The notes under the pieces: generated by a model
What the model was told of the DNA's origin: nothing
Database searches by the model: none
Seen by the model: only the letters and a program-made list of their open reading frames with translations
Translations under genes and position numbers: made by a program
Shown: positions 30,939 to 39,358 of the stretch, one piece after another
How positions within the stretch are numbered: the stretch's first letter is position 1
How the letters are laid out: the number at the start of each line of letters is the position of its first letter
From: Caballeronia sp. GAFFF1
GTDB lineage: Bacteria > Pseudomonadota > Gammaproteobacteria > Burkholderiales > Burkholderiaceae
DNA length: 64,000 bases
Assembly: GCF_023630705.1 (NCBI RefSeq)
Contig: NZ_JALQEM010000018.1
Coordinates: 186,001 to 250,000 of the forward strand
Reading direction: 5' to 3'

Positions 30939-32396
30939 TCACAATTCGTCGTCGCTCTCGGGCGACGATAAATCTCCCAGAACGCCTGCCGCCTTCTCGT
31001 GCGGCAGCGCCTCCACGTCGCGCAGGCGCTTGCCCATCTGACGCGTGCGCGTCTGCGCCGCCTCGATCGACCGCGTGACGGTTTCCAGCTGCGCCTTGGT
31101 GCGCGCGAGCACGTCGCCGAACTTGCCGAACTCCGTCTTGACCGCGCCGAGCACTTGCCATACTTCGCTCGACCGCTTCTCGATGGCGAGCGTCCGGAAT
31201 CCCATTTGCAAACTGTTGAGCAGCGCGGTGAGCGTCGTCGGGCCAGCCACGCTCACGCGGTGCTCGCGTTGCAAAAAGTCGCTCAAGCCCGGGCGACGCA
31301 GCACTTCGGCGTACAAGCCTTCGGTCGGCAGGAAGAGCAACGCGAAATCCGTCGTATAAGGCGGCGCGACGTACTTCTGCGCGATCGCCCGCGCCTCGGC
31401 GCGCAAGCGCCCTTCGAGCGCGCGCGACGCCTCTTCCACCGCAACAGGATCGGCGCGCTCTTGCGCGTCGATGAGACGCTCGTAGTCCTCGCGCGGAAAC
31501 TTGGCGTCGATGGGCAGCCACACCGGCGTCGCGACATCGCCCGATGAACCGGCGATACCGGGCGCGTCATGCCGGCCCGGCAGCTTGATTGCGAACTCGA
31601 CGCGTTCGTTGCTGTGCGGCACGGTTGCGACGTTCTTCGCGTACTGATCGGGCGTGAGCAACTGCTCCAACAGCGATTCGAGCTGCACTTCGCCCCAGAT
31701 GCCGCGCGTCTTGACGTTGGTGAGCACCTTTTTGAGATCGCCGACGCCCGCGGCCAGCGACTGCATCTCACCTAGTCCGCGATGCACCTGCTCCAGCCGT
31801 TCCGACACCAGCCGAAACGATTCCCCGAGCCGCTGCTCCAGCGTCGCGTGCAGTTTCTCGTCGACCGTACGGCGCATTTCTTCGAGCTTCGCGGCGTTGT
31901 TCGCTTCGATGTCCTTGAGGCGCGCCTCCAGTGTCGCCCGCACTTCCGCCAGGCGCCGGTCGTTGGCTTCCGAAAGTTGCGCGAGATGCAGCGTCATGGA
32001 ATCGGCGAAACGCTTGAGCGCGTTGCTTTGATCCTCGCGCGCCTGCTGGCTTTGCTGCGCGAGTTGCTGGGCGAGCGCGTCGAACTGCGCGTTTTGCACG
32101 CTCGACGTGCTCGCCAGTTGCGTCGCGAGCGTTTGATGAAACTGCGCGAAGCCGCCCTGCGATTCCATGCGCGAGACGCGTGCATGTTCCGCGATATCGC
32201 CGCGCAGTCCGCGTTCGAGCCGCTCCTGCGCGCGGGCATGCGCCTCGCCCATGTCGTTCACGCGATCGGTGAGCGCGGCGAATTCCTCGTCGATATCGAC
32301 GTTCGCAGCACGCCGCATGACAGCGACGAGCGCGACCAACGCGATGACCAGCGCGACCGCCAGCAACGCGAGCGCGCCGTACAGCAATTCGATCAT
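30939..32396 (-). CDS. rmuC: DNA recombination protein RmuC
   Basis: RmuC limits recombination at inverted repeats and carries a nuclease-like fold. The 485-aa product has one N-terminal membrane segment (about 4-27), a long coiled coil (about 35-220), and the RmuC domain (LTNVKTRGIWGEVQLESLLEQ, then VWLPIDAKFPREDYERL). It overlaps the downstream dehydrogenase gene by 4 nt. Confidence 0.93.
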   Translation of the reverse strand: MIELLYGALALLAVALVIALVALVAVMRRAANVDIDEEFAALTDRVNDMGEAHARAQERLERGLRGDIAEHARVSRMESQGGFAQFHQTLATQLASTSSVQNAQFDALAQQLAQQSQQAREDQSNALKRFADSMTLHLAQLSEANDRRLAEVRATLEARLKDIEANNAAKLEEMRRTVDEKLHATLEQRLGESFRLVSERLEQVHRGLGEMQSLAAGVGDLKKVLTNVKTRGIWGEVQLESLLEQLLTPDQYAKNVATVPHSNERVEFAIKLPGRHDAPGIAGSSGDVATPVWLPIDAKFPREDYERLIDAQERADPVAVEEASRALEGRLRAEARAIAQKYVAPPYTTDFALLFLPTEGLYAEVLRRPGLSDFLQREHRVSVAGPTTLTALLNSLQMGFRTLAIEKRSSEVWQVLGAVKTEFGKFGDVLARTKAQLETVTRSIEAAQTRTRQMGKRLRDVEALPHEKAAGVLGDLSSPESDDEL

Positions 32397-33373
32397 GAGC
32401 CGAGCACGCCAGGGTTGATCGGGTTCGGCGGATTGCCTGCGCGCGGGCCTTCGCCCAGCGCGGCGATCAGATTGTCCGCGGCGAGGTTCGCCATGGCGCG
32501 ACGCGTCGTCTCCGTCGCGCTCGCGATATGCGGCGTGAGCACGACGTTCTCCAGCGCGAGGAAACCGGGATTCAGATTCGGCTCGCCTTCGAACACGTCG
32601 ATGCCCGCTGCCGCGATGCGCTTCTCGCGCAGCGCTTCGATCAACGCCGCGTCATCGACGATTCCGCCGCGCGCGATGTTCGTCAACGTGGCCGTCGGCT
32701 TCATCAGCGCAAGCTCGGCCGCGCCGATCGTATGGTGGCTTTCCTTCGAGTACGGCAGCACGAGCACGACGTGATCCGCGCGCTTGAGCAGGTCCTCCTT
32801 CGACGCGTATTCCGCGTTGAGCTGCGCCTCGATTTCTGGCGCGACGCGCGAGCGGTTGTGATAGATCACGCGCATGTTGAAGCCGCTCGCACGCCGCGCG
32901 AGCGCCTGCCCGATGCGTCCCATGCCGATCACGCCGAGCGTCGAGCCGTACACGTCGACGCCGAGAAACGAATCGTAGGACCACTTCTGCCACTTGCCCG
33001 CGCGCAGAAAGTGCTCCGACTCGGTGACGCGGCGCGCCGCCGCCATCATCAGCGCCCAGCCGAAATCGGCGGTGCTTTCGTTGAGCACATGCGGCGTGTT
33101 GGTGCCGAGCACCTTATGCGCGTCGAACGCCGGCATGTCGAAGTTGTTGTAGCCGACCGCCATGTTGGCCACCACTTTCAGGTTCGGCGCGCCCGCCAGT
33201 TCCTTCTCGCCGACCATCTCGCCGGCCGTGAACGCGCCGTCCTTATCGGCGAGCCGGCGCGCGAACTCGTCTTGCGGCAGCACGTCGCCCAGGTTCACGT
33301 CGACTTCGAAATACTGTTTCAGGCGCTCGATCACATCAGGAAACGTAGGGCGAGCCACAAGCACTTTCTTCAT
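32393..33373 (-). CDS. D-2-hydroxyacid dehydrogenase (glyoxylate/hydroxypyruvate reductase type)
   Basis: This 326-aa NAD(P)-dependent dehydrogenase has the Rossmann motif GVIGMGRIGQALARRA, catalytic Arg in NIARGGIVDDAAL, Glu in DVFEGEPN, and His in LTPHIASAT. The sequence near the motif resembles GhrB-type glyoxylate/hydroxypyruvate or 2-ketogluconate reductases; the exact substrate is uncertain. It is the second gene of the pair rmuC-dehydrogenase only in overlap terms (transcribed toward rmuC is excluded, both are on the minus strand and the dehydrogenase comes first). Confidence 0.87.
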   Translation of the reverse strand: MKKVLVARPTFPDVIERLKQYFEVDVNLGDVLPQDEFARRLADKDGAFTAGEMVGEKELAGAPNLKVVANMAVGYNNFDMPAFDAHKVLGTNTPHVLNESTADFGWALMMAAARRVTESEHFLRAGKWQKWSYDSFLGVDVYGSTLGVIGMGRIGQALARRASGFNMRVIYHNRSRVAPEIEAQLNAEYASKEDLLKRADHVVLVLPYSKESHHTIGAAELALMKPTATLTNIARGGIVDDAALIEALREKRIAAAGIDVFEGEPNLNPGFLALENVVLTPHIASATETTRRAMANLAADNLIAALGEGPRAGNPPNPINPGVLGS

Positions 33374-33382
33374 CTCATGCTC

Positions 33383-34792
33383 CTAGAAAAATAGCCAGCC
33401 GGTGACGGCGAAAAGCGGCAACAGCACGACGCTTGACCAGCCGAGGTAGCCGAAGAAACCCGGCATGCGCACGCCGCGCGATTCCGCGATCGCCTTCACC
33501 ATGAAATTCGGCGCATTGCCGATATATGAGTTCGCGCCCATGAAGACGGCGCCCGCCGAGATGGCGGCGAGCGTCGTGGCGCCCGTGGTCATCAGTGTCT
33601 GTGCGTCGCCGCCCGCAAGATTGAAGAACACGAGGTAGGTCGGCGCATTGTCGAGAAACGACGAGAGCAGCCCTGTCGCCCAGAAATAGGCGAGATGAGC
33701 AGGCTCGCCGTTCGCATCCGATACCGCGCGCACGATCCCGGCAAACGCGCCCGCCTCGCCAGCACGCAGGACGGTGATGACCGGGGCGATGGTGACGAAG
33801 ATGGCCGCAAAGAGCTTGGCGACTTCGATCATCGGCGCCCAGTTGAATGCGTTGCCCGCGCGGGCGCGCTTCGGCGTGAGCGCGAGCGAGGCAAGGAGAA
33901 CGAGCACGAGTGCCGCATCGCGCACGATGTTCTGCAACGCGACGTGCGTGCCGGACACATTGAATGCAACGCCCGGCTTCCACAAGCCGCTCATCAGCAC
34001 GAGCCCGATGATGACCGCGAGCAGTGCGAAATTGATCGTGCCGTCGACGCCGAGCGTGGGCGTATCCGGCGTCGGATCGAGAAACGGCCGCCGCGACTCG
34101 CCCTTGCCGTGCCAGTAGTAGCTGTCGAGCGCGTAGAAGAGCGCGAGCAGCACGCCGCAGACGAAGAGCGTCGGCAGCGCCAGATGCAGCGTCGTCCAGA
34201 AGAAACCGACGCCGTTCAGGAAGCCGAGAAAGAGCGGTGGATCGCCGAGCGGCGACAGCGAACCGCCCGCATTCGCCACCAGAAAGATGAAGAACACCAC
34301 GACGTGCGCGACATGCTTGCGATTATCGTTGGCGCGCAATAGCGGACGGATCAGCAGCATGGCCGCGCCCGTCGTCCCCATGATGCTGGCGAGCGCGGTG
34401 CCGAGCGCGAGCAACGCGGTATTCACGCGCGGCGAGCCGTGCAGATTGCCGTGAACGCAGATGCCGCCCGCCACCGTATAGAGGGCGGCGAGCAAGACGA
34501 TGAACGGCACGTACTCATCGAGCATCGCGTGGACGAGCACGCCGAACGCCGTGCCGATGCCGAATGCGAACGCGAACGGCACGAGGAACGCCAGCGCCCA
34601 GGCCGCCGCGATCTTGCCGAAATGGTGATGCCACACTTTGCCGGCGACGAGCGGAAACACCGCGATGGACAGCAGGATGCCGATGAACGGAACGCCCCAC
34701 GCCGCCGACAGCGACGCGCCGTCGAGCGCGGCGGCCGAAGCGTCACAGATGGCGCAAAGCGATAGCAGAAAGCCCAAAACGAAACGCGGCAC
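33383..34792 (-). CDS. ArsB/NhaD-superfamily membrane transporter (putative sodium:proton antiporter)
   Basis: This 469-aa protein has about 11-12 membrane segments and the ion-transporter superfamily pattern (SPLGDPPLFLGFLNGVGFFW, FLDNAPTYLVFFNLAGG, GANSYIGNAPNFMVKAI). The paired GDPP/DNAP-type re-entrant segments are typical of NhaD antiporters and related citrate transporters. I chose the GTG at 34792, preceded by GGGGAG; the first 20 residues could be a signal-like membrane segment. It follows the LUD-domain gene by overlap, so substrates such as an organic acid, rather than sodium, remain possible. Confidence 0.8.
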   Translation of the reverse strand: MPRFVLGFLLSLCAICDASAAALDGASLSAAWGVPFIGILLSIAVFPLVAGKVWHHHFGKIAAAWALAFLVPFAFAFGIGTAFGVLVHAMLDEYVPFIVLLAALYTVAGGICVHGNLHGSPRVNTALLALGTALASIMGTTGAAMLLIRPLLRANDNRKHVAHVVVFFIFLVANAGGSLSPLGDPPLFLGFLNGVGFFWTTLHLALPTLFVCGVLLALFYALDSYYWHGKGESRRPFLDPTPDTPTLGVDGTINFALLAVIIGLVLMSGLWKPGVAFNVSGTHVALQNIVRDAALVLVLLASLALTPKRARAGNAFNWAPMIEVAKLFAAIFVTIAPVITVLRAGEAGAFAGIVRAVSDANGEPAHLAYFWATGLLSSFLDNAPTYLVFFNLAGGDAQTLMTTGATTLAAISAGAVFMGANSYIGNAPNFMVKAIAESRGVRMPGFFGYLGWSSVVLLPLFAVTGWLFF

Positions 34793-34797
34793 TGGCC

Positions 34798-35469
34798 TTA
34801 CGCTCCCCGCACGATGATGGCGTGAACACGATACGGGCCATGCGCGCCGAGCACGATGGTCTGTTCGATATCGCCGGTGCGGGACGGCCCCGACACGAAG
34901 TTCACGGCGCGGGGCAGCTCGCCCCGCTCGGCACGCATAAGCGCAAAGGCGTCTTCGTGCGCGGCGACGATGCGCGACGCCGGCACGATGGCGATGTGCG
35001 TCTGCGGCAGAAGCGCGCCGGACGCGGGCGTCTCCGGTCCCGACAACAGCACGATGGAGCCGGTCTCCGCCGCCGCGCAAAAGCAGCCGGTGATGCCGAC
35101 GAGGTCCGCATCGACGGGCTTGCGCAGCGACGCGGCGATGCCCGCTTGCATCCACGGCAGATCGGCGAGCGCGGGCCACGCGACGACATCGCGCGACAGA
35201 CCGAGCGCGTCGAGATAGCGGGCCGCTTCGGCGGGGGCGTCGGCGAGCGCCTCGACTTCGGCGACGCTCGTCGAAAGTCGCTCCGCCTCCAGACGAAAAC
35301 GCGCGATCAGTTCGTCGCGCGTGGCGGGAAGCGGCGGACGCGGACCGGCGGGATGACGCGCGAGATACTCGTCGACGGCGGCACGCTCGGCCTCCGTCGG
35401 CGCGCCTTTCCTGCCCTGCGCGCTGCGAATGCGCGCGAGAATGTTGCGGCGCGCGGCCGATGTGTCCAT
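34798..35469 (-). CDS. LUD-domain protein (LutC/YkgG family)
   Basis: This 223-aa protein has the LutC/YkgG (LUD) fold: GITGCFCAAAETGSIVLLSG, then LLPQTHIAIVPASRIVAAHE and FVSGPSRTGDIEQTIVLGAHG. LutC is a subunit of an iron-sulfur L-lactate dehydrogenase. This copy is separate from the full lutABC set 4 kb away and is paired with a transporter, so it may be a second lactate-type accessory protein. The ATG at 35469 is preceded by GAGGACGG. Relation to lactate is inferred from family. Confidence 0.85.
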   Translation of the reverse strand: MDTSAARRNILARIRSAQGRKGAPTEAERAAVDEYLARHPAGPRPPLPATRDELIARFRLEAERLSTSVAEVEALADAPAEAARYLDALGLSRDVVAWPALADLPWMQAGIAASLRKPVDADLVGITGCFCAAAETGSIVLLSGPETPASGALLPQTHIAIVPASRIVAAHEDAFALMRAERGELPRAVNFVSGPSRTGDIEQTIVLGAHGPYRVHAIIVRGA

Positions 35470-35599
35470 GGTGCCGTCCTCGTCGATGCATGCGTGGAGA
35501 AGTCGCGGCGATGGATGCGCGACGTGAAGCTGAAACCGATTATATCGACCGGTCCCCGCGGGACGGACCTCGGCCGAACGGCATAGGCCGCATGCAGTG

Positions 35600-36790
35600 T
35601 CAGCTTTCCTCGACCGGCTGCTCGATCCCGAACACCTGACGCAAGTAAGCGAGATACGCCTTGTCGTCGCACATGTTCTTGCCGGGCGAATCGGAGAGCT
35701 TCGCCACCGGCTGCCCGTTGCAGCGGACCATCTTGATGACGATCTGCAGCGGCTGATAGCCGAGATCGTTCGTGAGATTCGTGCCGACGCCGAACGCAAG
35801 CTGGCAGCGGCCACGGAAACGCTCGTAGAGTTGCAGCACCTTGGGAATGTCGAGCGCGTCCGAAAAAACGAGCACCTTCGTGCGCGGATCGCAGCGATTT
35901 TCTTCGTAATGCCGGATAAGGCGCTCGCCCCAGTCGAACGGATCGCCCGAATCGTGGCGCGCGCCGTCGAAGAGCTTGCAGAAGTACATGTCGAAGTCGC
36001 GCAGAAACGCCTTCATGCCGTACACGTCCGACAGCGCGATACCGAGGTCGCCGCGATATTCCTTCGCCCACATCTCGAAGCCGAAAATCTGCGAGTCGCG
36101 CAGGCGGGGTCCCAGCGCCTGACACGCCTGCAAATACTCGTGCGCCATCGTGCCGAGCGGCCGCAGGCCGTGCTTCATCGCGTAGAACACATTGCTCGTG
36201 CCCGCGAACTGCGCGCCGAGCCGCTCCTTGAGCGTCAGCACCACTTCCTCGTGCCACTGCTTCGAGAAACGGCGCCGCGTGCCGTAATCGGCGATCTTGC
36301 AATCGGAATACTCGGGCGGCGTGGCGAGCAGCTTGATCTTGTCGCGCAGGCGCCCGCGTCCGGTCTCGTACTCCGGCTGACGCTGCGTGTTGCGGAAGTA
36401 GACCTCGTTGACGATTGCGAGCACCGGAATCTCGAACAGGATCGTATGCAGCCACGGCCCTTCGATCAGTATGTCGATCTCGCCGTTGTTCTTCGGCGAC
36501 GGCGAAATCTGGATGGACTTCTCGTTGAGATGAAAGAGCGCGAGAAAGTCGATGAAATCGCTCTTCATGAAACGCATGCGCCGCAGATAGTCGAGCTCTT
36601 CTTCACGGAAGCGCAGATTGCAGAGCTGGCGCACTTCGTCGCGAATCTCGTCGATGTACGGCACGAGATCGACATTCGGCGTGCGGCAACGGAAGCGATA
36701 CTCCACGTGCGCAGCCGGGAAGTGATGCAGCACGACCTGCATCATCGTGAATTTGTAGAGGTCGGTATCGAGCAGCGAATTGATGATCAT
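35600..36790 (-). CDS. pncB: Nicotinate phosphoribosyltransferase
   Basis: PncB makes nicotinate mononucleotide in NAD salvage. The 396-aa product has [20 protein letters not shown] at the N terminus, the phospho-accepting histidine region ([10 protein letters not shown]) and [21 protein letters not shown]. It is a single gene between the LUD gene and the divergent fdxA. Confidence 0.95.
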   Translation of the reverse strand: MIINSLLDTDLYKFTMMQVVLHHFPAAHVEYRFRCRTPNVDLVPYIDEIRDEVRQLCNLRFREEELDYLRRMRFMKSDFIDFLALFHLNEKSIQISPSPKNNGEIDILIEGPWLHTILFEIPVLAIVNEVYFRNTQRQPEYETGRGRLRDKIKLLATPPEYSDCKIADYGTRRRFSKQWHEEVVLTLKERLGAQFAGTSNVFYAMKHGLRPLGTMAHEYLQACQALGPRLRDSQIFGFEMWAKEYRGDLGIALSDVYGMKAFLRDFDMYFCKLFDGARHDSGDPFDWGERLIRHYEENRCDPRTKVLVFSDALDIPKVLQLYERFRGRCQLAFGVGTNLTNDLGYQPLQIVIKMVRCNGQPVAKLSDSPGKNMCDDKAYLAYLRQVFGIEQPVEES

Positions 36791-37065
36791 GGTTTGGCTG
36801 GAACATCGAGCGATGAGACCGCGCGCCGTCTTGCCGCGGCGTGCCTTGGGGCCATGTTACCCGAATGCGCGGACCGGCAAGACGCTCGCTGACCGTTTTT
36901 GGCAACCGCGCATACATACATTGCAAAACGATATAAGGCACGTCCCGCGGCGGTCGCGCCGGTTTTGACCGTTACGCTACAATACGCGTTTCGGCGCGCG
37001 TACCCGCATTGGCCCACGCAGGCTGCCGGACGCCGCCCTCACGAATTACGCATGCAGGAGCCTGA

Positions 37066-37389
37066 ATGACTCACGTTGTGACCGAAAGCTGCATCAAGTG
37101 CCGCTACACCGACTGTGTGGATGTGTGCCCGGTGGATTGCTTCCGTGAAGGTCCCAACTTTCTCGCGATCGATCCTGACGAGTGCATCGACTGCGCCGTG
37201 TGCGTGGCCGAGTGCCCGGTGAATGCCATTTACGCCGAAGAAGACGTGCCCGGCGACCAGCAGCAGTTCATCGAACTGAACGCCGATCTCGCGCGCAACT
37301 GGCCGAGCATCACGAAGACGAAGGCGCCGCTGCCCGAAGCCGACGAATTCAAGGACGTGAAGGACAAGCTGAATCTGCTCGAGCGTTGA
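37066..37389 (+). CDS. fdxA: Seven-iron ferredoxin FdxA
   Basis: This 107-aa ferredoxin has [18 protein letters not shown] and [12 protein letters not shown], the cysteine pattern of a [3Fe-4S] plus a [4Fe-4S] cluster. The C-terminal extension (from about 60) is the usual one for the FdxA type. CAGGAG precedes the ATG. It is a small electron carrier of broad distribution; no specific redox partner is encoded next to it. Confidence 0.95.
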   Translation: MTHVVTESCIKCRYTDCVDVCPVDCFREGPNFLAIDPDECIDCAVCVAECPVNAIYAEEDVPGDQQQFIELNADLARNWPSITKTKAPLPEADEFKDVKDKLNLLER

Positions 37390-37456
37390 GGCACACGCAC
37401 GTCATTAGGACGAGTTCGCGTCAGTGCAAAAAGGTGTTTTGAGTGAAGAATCGGCG

Positions 37457-37485
37457 TTGACAGGGTAAGAGCCGCTCCCTATAAT
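37457..37485 (+). promoter_or_regulatory. Consensus sigma-70 promoter of the tRNA-Asn genes
   Basis: TTGACA (37457-37462) and TATAAT (37480-37485) match consensus at all twelve positions with 17-bp spacing. Transcription would begin near 37492, 16 nt before the first tRNA. No comparable promoter precedes the second tRNA copy. Confidence 0.93.
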
Positions 37486-37507
37486 TCCGCTTCTCTGCTG
37501 TAGATGT

Positions 37508-37583
37508 TCCCCGATAGCTCAGTCGGTAGAGCGCCGGACTGTTAATCCGTAGGTCCCTGGTTCGAGCCCAGGTCGGGGAGCCA
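37508..37583 (+). tRNA. tRNA-Asn (GTT), copy 1
   Basis: This 76-nt sequence folds as a cloverleaf: acceptor TCCCCGA with TCGGGGA, D arm GCTC/GAGC, anticodon loop CTGTTAA (anticodon GTT), T loop TTCGAGC. CCA is encoded. Confidence 0.97.
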
Positions 37584-37594
37584 AAAAATTCAGC

Positions 37595-37621
37595 AAAGCC
37601 CAGTCAGTCACTGGGCTTTTT
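37595..37621 (+). terminator. Terminator after tRNA-Asn copy 1
   Basis: AAAGCCCAGT (37595-37604) pairs with ACTGGGCTTT (37610-37619) over a 5-nt loop, followed by T. Because the second tRNA lacks its own clear promoter, this terminator is probably partial. Confidence 0.75.
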
Positions 37622-37645
37622 AGTCAGCTTCACTGTAGTAGATGT

Positions 37646-37721
37646 TCCCCGATAGCTCAGTCGGTAGAGCGCCGGACTGTTAATCCGTAGGTCCCTGGTT
37701 CGAGCCCAGGTCGGGGAGCCA
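37646..37721 (+). tRNA. tRNA-Asn (GTT), copy 2
   Basis: This copy is identical to copy 1 over all 76 nt, including CCA. The short flank GTAGATGT before each copy also matches, which indicates a recent tandem duplication. Confidence 0.97.
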
Positions 37722-37726
37722 AAGTC

Positions 37727-37770
37727 ACAAAGCAAAAAGCCCAGTCATGCGACTGGGCTTTTTGCTTTGT
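37727..37770 (+). terminator. Perfect 20-bp palindromic terminator after tRNA-Asn copy 2
   Basis: Bases 37727-37746 pair with 37751-37770 without mismatch over an ATGC loop. It contains AAAAAGCCCAGTC and its complement, with T and A runs in both arms, so it could act in both directions. Confidence 0.85.
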
Positions 37771-37880
37771 GGCCATCCTCGTGCCTCAACGCGCGGTTTA
37801 AGCAGACACTGCGTTTCCGTTCGATAATTTCGTCACGTTTTGTTGACGCTAACGGCGACAGTGACGCAAGGGGAACGCAG

Positions 37881-38783
37881 ATGCGCTGGCTGATTCTCAT
37901 GCTGTTCATCGCGTGTGCCGCGTACACGCACTGGCGGGGCAAGGTCCGCCACGGTTTCTTTCGGCAGCTATCCGACCACTCGACGTTCATGTCGCCGGTA
38001 AACGGCTTCGTGTATCTTTTTTCGCGCGTGCCGTCCACGCCGTACCTTCGCCCTTCCCTCTTTCCGGACCTGGCGCCGATCAAGGCGCACTGGCAGACGA
38101 TTCGCGCCGAAGCCCTCGCCTTACACGAAGCGAGCAAGATTCAGGCGGCCGGCGCGTACAACGACATCGGCTTCAACTCGTTCTTCCGGCGCGGCTGGCG
38201 GCGCTTTTATCTGAAGTGGTATGACCGGCCGCATCCGTCGGCGGTCGCCGTTTGCCCAAAGACGCTCTCCATTCTCCAGAACATTCCGAGCGTCAAAGCC
38301 GCAATGTTCGCCATGCTGCCGCCCGGCGGGACGCTCACGCTGCATCGCGATCCGTATGCCGGGTCGCTCCGTTATCACCTCGGGCTCGTGACGCCGAACG
38401 ACGACGGCTGCGCGATCGTCGTGGATGGCGAGCGGTACTCGTGGCGCGACGGCGAGGAAGTCGTCTTCGACGAAACCTATCTGCATTGGGCCGAAAACAG
38501 GACGGACGAAGACCGCATCATTCTGTTCTGCGACATCGAGCGGCCGATGAAGTACCGCTGGGCGCAGGCGGTGAACAACGCGGTCGGCGGCTTTCTGATG
38601 CGCGCGGCGGCCTCGCCGAACGAAACCGGCGACCGCACGGGCGGCTTGAATCGCGCGTTCAAGTATCTCTATTCGATCCGGCTCGTCGGCAAGCGGCTGA
38701 AGACGTGGAACCGGACCGTGTATTACATCGTGAAGTGGCTGCTGTTCGGCGGCATCGCGGTGGCAATATTCTGGCGCTACTGA
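37881..38783 (+). CDS. lpxO: Lipid A hydroxylase LpxO (aspartyl/asparaginyl beta-hydroxylase family)
   Basis: LpxO is an iron/2-oxoglutarate dioxygenase that adds a 2-OH to a secondary fatty acyl chain of lipid A. The 300-aa product has membrane segments at both ends (about 3-17 and 284-298) and the iron-binding residues His155, Asp157 (LTLHRDPYAG) and His202 (ETYLHWAEN). The ATG at 37881 is preceded by GGGGAACG and gives a length close to Salmonella LpxO (302 aa). It overlaps the convergent lutC by 7 bp. Confidence 0.88.
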   Translation: MRWLILMLFIACAAYTHWRGKVRHGFFRQLSDHSTFMSPVNGFVYLFSRVPSTPYLRPSLFPDLAPIKAHWQTIRAEALALHEASKIQAAGAYNDIGFNSFFRRGWRRFYLKWYDRPHPSAVAVCPKTLSILQNIPSVKAAMFAMLPPGGTLTLHRDPYAGSLRYHLGLVTPNDDGCAIVVDGERYSWRDGEEVVFDETYLHWAENRTDEDRIILFCDIERPMKYRWAQAVNNAVGGFLMRAAASPNETGDRTGGLNRAFKYLYSIRLVGKRLKTWNRTVYYIVKWLLFGGIAVAIFWRY

Positions 38784-39358
38784 ATCCACACGACGGTCAG
38801 CGAACGCACGCCCTGCGCGCCGCGAATCAGCACGCCTTCGATATCCGCCGTCGCGGACGGACCTGTCACCAGCACGGCATAGCGCGCCGACTGAAAGTCG
38901 GGCCGTCGATACACCTGCTGCAAGCCGTCGACGAGTTGCGCGGGATCGAGCAGCACGACGAGATGCTGCACGAGATAGCCGATCGAATTGACGACGTACT
39001 CCTCTTCGCTGAACCAGACGGAACCCGTCTCCGCGACGCCGAAGCGCCCGCGCACGACGCCCACATCGACATTCTGTAGCGACGCGGGGGCCGTATCCGG
39101 CGAGAGGACACGCGTGCCTTCGATACCCGGCACGGCGGAGGCCACCACCGCATCCGCGCCGAAACGCGCGGCGATCATCTCCTTCACTTCGTCCAGGCTG
39201 TGCGCATGCGCCGTCGTGCCGCCCATCGCGGTCAGCGCGGCGATGAAGCGCGTCTGCAGATCACCTTCAGGCGACGGGAAAATCGGCAGTTCAGGGCGCG
39301 GACGCGCTGCGGGCTGCGCGGCGCGAATCTTCGCGAGAAAGGCGTCACGGGTCGTCAT
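38777..39358 (-). CDS. lutC: L-lactate utilization protein LutC
   Basis: This 193-aa LUD-domain protein has the family pattern VDVGVVRGRFGVAETGSVWF and LVTGPSATADIEGVLIRGAQG. Together with LutA and LutB it oxidises L-lactate to pyruvate in bacteria without a flavin LldD. The ATG at 39358 overlaps the lutB stop by 4 nt, so it is the last gene of lutABC. Confidence 0.92.
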   Translation of the reverse strand: MTTRDAFLAKIRAAQPAARPRPELPIFPSPEGDLQTRFIAALTAMGGTTAHAHSLDEVKEMIAARFGADAVVASAVPGIEGTRVLSPDTAPASLQNVDVGVVRGRFGVAETGSVWFSEEEYVVNSIGYLVQHLVVLLDPAQLVDGLQQVYRRPDFQSARYAVLVTGPSATADIEGVLIRGAQGVRSLTVVWIQ

